Below are positions 1 through 4,742 of a DNA stretch of 7,917 bases, piece by piece. The DNA comes from Patescibacteria group bacterium. Lineage in GTDB: Bacteria > Patescibacteriota > Microgenomatia > UBA1406 > GWC2-37-13. A program made the translations under genes and the position numbers. Where the stretch lies: assembly GCA_943356515.1 (NCBI GenBank), contig CALRFM010000048.1, positions 1 to 7,917 on the forward strand. The letters are read 5' to 3'. Position 1 is the first letter of the stretch. Each line of letters opens with the position of its first letter. The notes beneath the pieces were generated by a model. It was not told where the DNA came from. It searched no databases and saw only the letters and a program-made list of their open reading frames with translations.

Positions 1-1015
1 CCAGCCCAATGAATGCAATCGCAAGCCCAATAACCCCAGTTGTCACTCCCACTATAAGGAAGCTTGAATGAAATGAGGAAATGCCATGTGATGGATTGTA
101 ATCTTCAACAAAAACTTCATCGATGTACGTCTCTTTCTCAAATCGAATATGATTATAGCCGATACCAGAAATAATGTTCTGAGACCAAATCTCAACTCCC
201 TGTTGGTAATCTGTCATGCGAGACTGGATTGAACTGGTACGAAATAAGTTAGTACTCTCCAAGTTTGATTTACCCGAGAGTACCAATCCGAATAGCATAA
301 TCACGATGATGGTGCTGAGTAATTGTAGCTTCATACTTCTTAAGAGGAGATAACCGAGAGTTGACAATCCTGCAACCAACGCACCTCTTGAATAGGTAAG
401 AAGAAATAACATGCCAAGGATTCCTATAGAGGTATATCGATAGATAATTAAGAACTTACTTTGATAAAGGTAGATCATGGAAAGACCCAAGAATGCCGCA
501 GCAAGAGGCGGTTCTAAAAACAGTCCTACTGCTCTTTGTATGTGTGGATCCCAACCAAGATACGCGATGTTTCCGATATTAGGGTACAAGAAATATTGAA
601 CTATCATGGTACCAGCAAACCACGCAATAAGAGCATACATGACAAGTTTTAATGTATTGAGATGGGTGACAGATAGCTGCAAGATGTACGTGCTCACATA
701 CATACCAAATAAAAGATGGAACGCTAATCGTAGCATATACATAAGCGCAATAACATTCTCATACCACGAATAAAAGAATAGAGAAATAATAAAGCTGATC
801 AATGTCCAAATAGCCATGATCCAGAGGATTTTTAACTTTGATTGAGAGAGCGGTTTGAGCCGAAATTTGAACATCAACAGTATCGTAAAAAGAACGAGAG
901 GCACTTCGTATAAGTGAATAAAGACAGGGTAGTCCCCTATTCCGATTCGCCCAATTTGACCAAGTGAAAAGAAGATGAGAGTAAAAACAAGTACTGTATT
1001 ACGAACTGTCTTCAT
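1..1015 (-). CDS. O-antigen ligase / Wzy polymerase-family membrane protein (partial, 3' end outside window)
   Basis: The reading frame opens at ATG (1013-1015) and stays open for 338 codons to the left edge, so the C-terminus is missing. The product is strongly hydrophobic with many membrane helices. It begins MKTVRNTVLVFTLIFFSLGQ and carries two hallmarks of the WaaL/Wzy_C family. The first is YSRGAL at about residues 208-213, whose Arg corresponds to the essential Arg of E. coli WaaL. The second, after a long extracytoplasmic stretch containing NIISGIGYN, is FHSSFLIVGVTTGVIG with His316 in the place of the conserved catalytic His. Family members transfer or polymerise undecaprenyl-linked glycans at the outer face of the membrane. 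Ligase, polymerase and protein O-oligosaccharyltransferase cannot be told apart here. The start overlaps the stop of the upstream glycosyltransferase (ATGA), which suggests translational coupling and a shared glycan pathway. The family is clear; the acceptor is unknown. Confidence 0.85.
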   Translation of the reverse strand, partial: MKTVRNTVLVFTLIFFSLGQIGRIGIGDYPVFIHLYEVPLVLFTILLMFKFRLKPLSQSKLKILWIMAIWTLISFIISLFFYSWYENVIALMYMLRLAFHLLFGMYVSTYILQLSVTHLNTLKLVMYALIAWFAGTMIVQYFLYPNIGNIAYLGWDPHIQRAVGLFLEPPLAAAFLGLSMIYLYQSKFLIIYRYTSIGILGMLFLLTYSRGALVAGLSTLGYLLLRSMKLQLLSTIIVIMLFGLVLSGKSNLESTNLFRTSSIQSRMTDYQQGVEIWSQNIISGIGYNHIRFEKETYIDEVFVEDYNPSHGISSFHSSFLIVGVTTGVIGLAIAFIGL

Positions 1016-1758
1016 GTGGGCATGGTATACAATTTTGATCGCACCAAGAATGAATGAAAGCTCATCATGAATGAATACACAAATCCGGCAGCTCCATCAA
1101 GAAATCCTCCCTTAATAAAGTAGGTGTAAATAAATTTACCAATGGGATAGGTAAGGATGGTAATAATATTTGATCGAACTCCTTTATCGTACAACTCTTT
1201 GGCACGAATAGAACTATATCTGTTTACCGATTCTATAAAACTTGCTACGTCTGGATGCGGATAATGATCTAAATAGCCACGCAGTGTCTTGGCATTATAT
1301 TTTGAATTGAATGCCTCATGCACCAGATGCTTCCATGAACCACTCCCCTTTTTCACCAAGCGAATGATGCCTTGGTTATATGCTGCAGATACTTCTCCGT
1401 GAGTGACCTGTCTCCCCCACCAATTATCACGTCGTTTAATATAATAAACCTGTTTTTCATTTTTCTCTATTGCTTCCAAAATACTCTTTTGTAATTCAGG
1501 TGTTACTTCTTCATCGGCATCGATATACAAAAGCCACTCCCCGCTTGCATAGTTCATCCCCACGGTTCGCAGTGCTGAAAAGTTATTTTTAATATTGGAA
1601 GTAATTACTTTTGCCTTCATAGCTCGTGCCATATGACCAGTGGTGTCTGTAGAAGTATTGTCGACCACTACTATCTCATTTGCAAAGGCAAGCGAAGTAA
1701 GACACCGGGGTATATTTTTCTCTTCGTTTTTAGCTATAACAATGGCGGATAATTTCAA
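1012..1758 (-). CDS. Family 2 glycosyltransferase, WaaE/KdtX-like
   Basis: This 248-residue GT-A glycosyltransferase would transfer a sugar from a nucleotide donor to a lipid-linked or surface glycan at the cytoplasmic face of the membrane. The N-terminus MKLSAIVIAKNEEKNIPRCL is the usual first strand and helix. EIVVVDNTSTDTT (residues 28-40, Asp33) binds the nucleotide. IDADEE (79-84) holds the DxD metal site. WKHLVHEAF and the C-terminal GGFLDGAAGFVYSF match the LPS beta-1,4-glucosyltransferase-like subgroup. The best start is TTG at 1756-1758, because it places the first beta strand at residue 3. No ATG or GTG fits, and no Shine-Dalgarno site precedes it. A TATCAT hexamer (1766-1771) lies only 7 nt upstream, so a leaderless transcript is possible. 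Alternatively the gene is transcribed by read-through from the tRNA gene ending 22 nt upstream. The stop overlaps the start of the ligase-like gene. The specific sugar is not predictable. Confidence 0.9.
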   Translation of the reverse strand: MKLSAIVIAKNEEKNIPRCLTSLAFANEIVVVDNTSTDTTGHMARAMKAKVITSNIKNNFSALRTVGMNYASGEWLLYIDADEEVTPELQKSILEAIEKNEKQVYYIKRRDNWWGRQVTHGEVSAAYNQGIIRLVKKGSGSWKHLVHEAFNSKYNAKTLRGYLDHYPHPDVASFIESVNRYSSIRAKELYDKGVRSNIITILTYPIGKFIYTYFIKGGFLDGAAGFVYSFMMSFHSFLVRSKLYTMPT

Positions 1759-1780
1759 GGGAATGATGATACTAATAAAG

Positions 1781-1853
1781 TGCGCACATCTGGACTCGAA
1801 CCAGAGACCTCTCGAATGTGAATCGAACGCTCTACCAACTGAGCTATGCGCGC
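1781..1853 (-). tRNA. tRNA-Val (anticodon CAC)
   Basis: A 73-nt cloverleaf folds from the minus strand. The acceptor arms GCGCGCA and TGTGCGC pair with one G-U. The D arm is GCTC-AGTTGGTA-GAGC, the anticodon stem TTCGA/TCGAG, the variable loop AGGTC, and the T arm TCTGG-TTCGAGT-CCAGA. The anticodon loop TTCACAT places CAC at positions 34-36, which reads the valine codon GUG. The discriminator base is A, as expected for valine. The gene is followed by CTT, so the CCA tail is not encoded and must be added by a nucleotidyltransferase. Confidence 0.95.
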
Positions 1854-1883
1854 ATAAACAACCTAAGTTAAGCTCTTGTGATA

Positions 1884-1889
1884 AGTATA
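1884..1889 (-). promoter_or_regulatory. Probable -10 box of the tRNA-Val promoter
   Basis: TATACT on the minus strand (5 of 6 to consensus) lies about 30 nt before the tRNA 5' end, so transcription would start roughly 24 nt upstream of the mature tRNA. No convincing -35 hexamer is seen at 16-18 nt; TTGCCC at 1910-1915 would need a 20-nt spacer. Confidence 0.35.
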
Positions 1890-1900
1890 CTACGGCTTGG

Positions 1901-1929
1901 TTGTATTTGGGGCAAATCTTGGTTAAAAT
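1901..1929 (+). promoter_or_regulatory. Predicted lepB promoter
   Basis: TTGTAT (1901-1906) and TAAAAT (1924-1929) are separated by 17 bp. The -10 box ends only 8 nt before the lepB ATG, so the transcript would start at or within one or two bases of the start codon. The -35 match is weak (3 of 6). GGTGAG between box and ATG is too close to act as a normal Shine-Dalgarno site. Confidence 0.4.
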
Positions 1930-1937
1930 GGTGAGAT

Positions 1938-2543
1938 ATGATTTTTCTCAAAGGGCTTATTGCGTTTCTCATGGAAATCATGGAAACCATTGTATTTGTC
2001 GGTTCATTATTTATAGTTGTTTACCTTTTTGTAATGCAACCCAATCAGATCAAAGGAGCTTCTATGGTGCCTACATTTGAAAATGGTAATTATATTTTCA
2101 CCAGCAAAATAACATATAAGATGCGCAAACCTGTTCAAGGAGATATTGTCGTATTTCACTCAATTCGAAATCCAGACATAGAATATATAAAACGTATTAT
2201 TGGAAGGCCGGGAGATACGGTACTTATTCAGAATCAAGAAGTGTTTGTAAATGGTACACAACTTACAGAGAATTACATATCTGCTAAAACAACGCTTATC
2301 CCAGGAAGTTATATTCAAGAAGGAGTAGTGTTGACCGTTCCAGAAGATCATTATTTTGTGATGGGAGACAACAGACCCAGGTCTTCTGACTCTCGTGAAT
2401 TTGGTCCCATAGCTTTTGATAGTATTGTAGGGCAAGTATTTTACCGATACTTTCCCATAAATCAAATGGGGAAGTTAGAAAATCCTTTTAGTCAAGCACG
2501 TGCAATTCCTCTTCCTCTGGCACCTCTCCTGGCTCGCTCTTGA
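1938..2543 (+). CDS. lepB: Signal peptidase I
   Basis: This type I (Ser/Lys) signal peptidase removes signal peptides from exported proteins at the outer face of the cytoplasmic membrane. The 201-residue protein has one N-terminal membrane anchor (about residues 14-33). This is followed by the box B motif GASMVPTF with nucleophile Ser42, then YIKRIIGRPGD with general-base Lys85. Box E, GDNRPRSSDSREFGPI, spans 143-158, and IVGQVFYRYFP ends the fold. It is compact, close to Gram-positive SipS-type enzymes and without the large insertion of E. coli LepB. The start fits the anchor length and a -10 box close upstream. The last ~18 residues (SQARAIPLPLAPLLARS) lie beyond the catalytic fold and are antisense to the 3' end of the converging gene, so this tail is probably dispensable. 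The gene stands alone on the plus strand between two minus-strand groups. Confidence 0.95.
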   Translation: MIFLKGLIAFLMEIMETIVFVGSLFIVVYLFVMQPNQIKGASMVPTFENGNYIFTSKITYKMRKPVQGDIVVFHSIRNPDIEYIKRIIGRPGDTVLIQNQEVFVNGTQLTENYISAKTTLIPGSYIQEGVVLTVPEDHYFVMGDNRPRSSDSREFGPIAFDSIVGQVFYRYFPINQMGKLENPFSQARAIPLPLAPLLARS

Positions 2544-3075
2544 GTTTTTTTACTATCTCACGAATAAATGCAGATGTTTGAGAAGCTGGCCCTCGCTGCT
2601 CTATAACTATTTTAGATCGAACTTGTGATTGCAGTATGCGCACTTTACCCTGAAGTTTATCTTGCAATAAGATTTCAGTTTTCTTGAGTTCATCTGGAGA
2701 TATATGTTTGCTGTCACTTTCTACATCGTACTTCATTCGTCGTACAACCAACTCTGTTTGCGTTGATGTTAAATTATTTGTTAATACCTCTTCATACGCC
2801 TCTTCTATTTCTGCAGTGGTTTGCAGCCGTGACAAAATCATCAAATGTGTGGCAGAAATTTGCTTTGAATAGTAGCCATCGACAACCAGTTGTGGTACGC
2901 GAAGTAACCTATGCACGTGAGATATGTATGAAGGATGTTTGTGAATATGTGAAGCTATTTGCGGAAGTCGCAGGTCATACTCAGTTCGAAGAACGTCTAC
3001 AACACGGGCTTTTTTTAAAATATCGCGCTCTGTAATTAGTTGATCAATAAGTTCGCTTTGTGATGCATTCTGCAT
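2488..3075 (-). CDS. ParB-type helix-turn-helix DNA-binding protein lacking the CTPase domain
   Basis: The 195-residue protein resembles the central DNA-binding domain of ParB/KorB/Noc. LPQIASHIHKHPSYISHVHR (about 37-56) is the helix-turn-helix. LLRVPQLVVDGYYSKQISAT and HLMILSRLQTTAEIEEAYEE continue the ParB pattern of helices, in which 'G.ls..HA..L..L' is usual. The N-terminal ParB/Srx fold with its GERR and ENxQR CTP-binding motifs is absent; only about 30 residues precede the helix-turn-helix. The remainder (about 115-180) is charged and helical, ending in an acidic tail. I infer a sequence-specific DNA-binding protein, either a transcriptional regulator or a chromosome-organising factor; sliding-clamp behaviour is not expected without the CTPase. 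The start ATG follows the rpmA stop by 4 nt with no clear Shine-Dalgarno site, so it is probably co-transcribed and translationally coupled. Its 3' end overlaps that of lepB by 56 bp. Confidence 0.7.
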   Translation of the reverse strand: MQNASQSELIDQLITERDILKKARVVDVLRTEYDLRLPQIASHIHKHPSYISHVHRLLRVPQLVVDGYYSKQISATHLMILSRLQTTAEIEEAYEEVLTNNLTSTQTELVVRRMKYDVESDSKHISPDELKKTEILLQDKLQGKVRILQSQVRSKIVIEQRGPASQTSAFIREIVKKLKSEPGEVPEEEELHVLD

Positions 3076-3079
3076 GGAG

Positions 3080-3325
3080 TTACACTACTTTTACGTATTG
3101 CTTTCCTTGTTTTTTGAAAAATTCTACGGTTCCTTCAATGAGTGACATTAGGGTATGGTCTCTTGCTACCATTACGCCTGCGCCTGCATTTACTTTTGTT
3201 CCTCGTTGTCGCACGATGATGTTTCCGGCTATAGCTTTTTGACCACCATACAGTTTGATACCAAGTCTTTTAGAAATGGAGTCTCTGTTTCCTTTTACTG
3301 CTCGTTGTGCTTTTGTATGTGCCAT
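3080..3325 (-). CDS. rpmA: 50S ribosomal protein L27 (bL27)
   Basis: This 81-residue protein matches bL27 along its length: a basic N-terminus (MAHTKAQRAVKGNRDSISKR), then LGIKLYGGQKAIAGNIIVRQ, RGTKVNAGAG and RDHTLMSLIEG. The N-terminal arm of L27 reaches the peptidyl-transferase centre. The sequence starts directly at MAH, so there is no cleavable leader of the Firmicutes type. An AAGGA Shine-Dalgarno site at 3333-3337 lies 7 nt before the ATG, the only good one I see in this window. The gene follows rplU by 38 bp, the usual order. The next gene is a ParB-like protein rather than the GTPase gene obg that often follows rpmA. Confidence 0.97.
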   Translation of the reverse strand: MAHTKAQRAVKGNRDSISKRLGIKLYGGQKAIAGNIIVRQRGTKVNAGAGVMVARDHTLMSLIEGTVEFFKKQGKQYVKVV

Positions 3326-3332
3326 GTATTAG

Positions 3333-3337
3333 TCCTT
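3333..3337 (-). promoter_or_regulatory. Shine-Dalgarno site of rpmA
   Basis: AAGGA on the minus strand lies 7 nt before the rpmA ATG and directly after an intergenic hairpin. It supports the rpmA start and contrasts with the other genes here, which have no recognisable ribosome binding site. Confidence 0.6.
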
Positions 3338-3363
3338 AGCTATTAGCCGTTTGCTATCAGCTA
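3337..3363 (-). other. Intergenic stem-loop between rplU and rpmA
   Basis: On the transcribed strand TAGCTGATAGC and GCTAATAGCTA are separated by a 5-nt AAACG loop and form an 11-position stem with one G-U and one A-A mismatch. The hairpin begins right after the rplU stop and ends against the rpmA Shine-Dalgarno site. No U-tract follows, so it is not a classical terminator. It could be an RNA processing or stability element or could tune rpmA translation; the role is inferred. Confidence 0.5.
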
Positions 3364-3675
3364 TTAAATATTGGTAATTTGTACCTTTGTTAATTGTGCT
3401 CTGAATCCTCGTACGGTTCGTGAACGAACTTTAGATTTAAATTTAGCGACACGTATTTTATCACCCTTAAGATGTTCTATTACTTCTGCGGTTGCCGTGT
3501 GTTGTAAGTGTGGAGCACCAAGTTCCACTTCTTTACTTTCTTCGTTAAACAACATATGTATCGGAAAAGAGATCTTTGATCCCTCTTCTGCTTCCTGCTT
3601 TTCAATGGTTATAGTATCGCCTTTTTGTACAATGTATTGCTTTCCGCCTACATCTATGACGCCGTGAGTATTCAT
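3364..3675 (-). CDS. rplU: 50S ribosomal protein L21 (bL21)
   Basis: The 103-residue protein matches bL21. It has the N-terminal VIDVGGKQYIVQKGDTITIE, the central ELGAPHLQHTATAEVIEHLK, and the conserved basic region GDKIRVAKFKSKVRSRTVRG (about 70-89) before the C-terminal strand LTKVQITNI. L21 binds 23S rRNA domains near L20 in the large subunit. The length is normal. There is no Shine-Dalgarno site before the ATG at 3673-3675. A TATAAT box ends 10 nt upstream, implying a nearly leaderless mRNA that starts a rplU-rpmA-parB-like unit. Confidence 0.97.
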   Translation of the reverse strand: MNTHGVIDVGGKQYIVQKGDTITIEKQEAEEGSKISFPIHMLFNEESKEVELGAPHLQHTATAEVIEHLKGDKIRVAKFKSKVRSRTVRGFRAQLTKVQITNI

Positions 3676-3685
3676 ATAGAGTATT

Positions 3686-3713
3686 ATTATACTGCATTAA
3701 GGCAGTAGTGCAA
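3686..3713 (-). promoter_or_regulatory. Predicted rplU promoter overlapping the rodA 3' end
   Basis: A perfect TATAAT (3686-3691) and a weak TTGCAC (3708-3713) on the minus strand are 16 bp apart. The -35 box and part of the spacer lie inside the last codons and stop of rodA. Only 10 nt separate the -10 box from the rplU ATG, so the leader would be about 3 nt. Confidence 0.5.
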
Positions 3714-4740
3714 GCCCGATAATGAAAGTTATAAGTGATGAGCCGCCATACGATATAAATGGGAGCGTGATACCTGCAACAGGTAATATACCTATATTCA
3801 TCCCTATATTTACACACGTTTGCATTATGATAAATGCTGAAAAGCCTAATGTGTAATAATACCGATATTGTTCATCGGGATCGCCACGAGGCATACACTG
3901 CATGATTCGTGCAAATAAGAGAGTAAAAAATACCATGTAAAGTGATATGAGTATTCCTCCTCCCAATAGGCCAAATTGCTCCATAAATGATGAAAATGCA
4001 AAATCGGTATGATACTCTGGTAAAAATCGTAGTTGTGACTGTTTACCCAGACCAAGACCTTTACCAAACACGCGGCCGGACCCTACTGAAATGATAGCTT
4101 GAGACATATTGTATGAAGCACCTGATGAATCGAGTTGTGGATTTATAAAGCTTTTAATTCTACCTTTTTGGTAATCATGTAACGTAAACCACACAAGCGG
4201 AATAGATATGACAATAATACTAAAAAACACAACGAGTTGCTTGGCAGGTAGTCTGGCATGGAGCGCCATAACAATAAATATGGTTCCCAATATAAGAGCG
4301 CTTCCTAAATCAGGCTGTAAAAAGATGATGATTGTTGGAATTATTGTGTACACAAGTCCGCGAAGGAATAGGAATCGCTGTTGCATAAATGAGCGTTTTT
4401 GCGCAAATATTTGAGCCAAAAAAACAATGAGAAATATCTTCAAAAGTTCTGATGGTTGAAATTGAAATATACCAATATCAAGCCATCTACGGGAACCATT
4501 TGCCACAACGCCAAAGAAGTATGTTCCTATGAGGAAGGTAAGCGAAAACCAGTAAAACAACGTTGCATTTGAGCGGAAAAAGTACCGATATATATTGAGT
4601 CTTCGAATAATGATGAAGCAAATTATTCCAATTCCACCATACGCTGCAGCAGCTATAAGAAGATCTGGACGAATGCCAAATAAGTTAATAAGCCCAAAAA
4701 GATAGATGAGAACTATGGGAAGAAAATTCAAAAGTGGCAT
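3697..4740 (-). CDS. rodA: Rod-shape/peptidoglycan glycosyltransferase of the SEDS family (RodA-type)
   Basis: SEDS proteins polymerise lipid II into glycan strands at the outer face of the membrane, working with a class B penicillin-binding protein. The 347-residue product has about ten hydrophobic segments. Family motifs are GSRRWLDIG (82-90), FQPSELLKI (94-102, with Glu98), GKGLGLGKQSQLRFLPEYHTDFAF with Asp246 at the place of the catalytic Asp of RodA, and the C-terminal GILPVAGITLPFISYGGSSL. RFLPE.HTDFAF and GSRRWLDIG.FQFQPSE favour RodA over FtsW. It ends soon after the last helix (IGLALLP), slightly shorter than E. coli RodA at 370 residues. The start lies 2 bp after the ileS stop with no Shine-Dalgarno site, so it is probably expressed by coupling to ileS. 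The usual partner pbp2/mrdA is not in this window. Confidence 0.9.
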   Translation of the reverse strand: MPLLNFLPIVLIYLFGLINLFGIRPDLLIAAAAYGGIGIICFIIIRRLNIYRYFFRSNATLFYWFSLTFLIGTYFFGVVANGSRRWLDIGIFQFQPSELLKIFLIVFLAQIFAQKRSFMQQRFLFLRGLVYTIIPTIIIFLQPDLGSALILGTIFIVMALHARLPAKQLVVFFSIIVISIPLVWFTLHDYQKGRIKSFINPQLDSSGASYNMSQAIISVGSGRVFGKGLGLGKQSQLRFLPEYHTDFAFSSFMEQFGLLGGGILISLYMVFFTLLFARIMQCMPRGDPDEQYRYYYTLGFSAFIIMQTCVNIGMNIGILPVAGITLPFISYGGSSLITFIIGLALLP

Positions 4741-4742
4741 GC

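Noticed and set aside
1640..2080. Plus-strand open frame of 146 codons across the glycosyltransferase and tRNA
   Set aside because: It runs antisense through a well-supported gene and a tRNA and shares sequence with lepB in another frame. Its product has no recognisable pattern.
2541..2551. Possible lepB terminator: CTC/GAG stem with a run of seven T
   Set aside because: The stem is only 3-4 bp with a loop of about 6 nt, and the T-run encodes lysines of the converging gene. Too weak to call.
3371..3667. Plus-strand open frame of 98 codons opposite rplU
   Set aside because: It is the mirror of rplU, has no ribosome site or family resemblance, and is best explained as a shadow of codon bias.
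4065..4083. GC-rich palindromic CGGCCG in rodA
   Set aside because: It encodes the conserved GSGRVFGKGL region of SEDS proteins and needs no special explanation.
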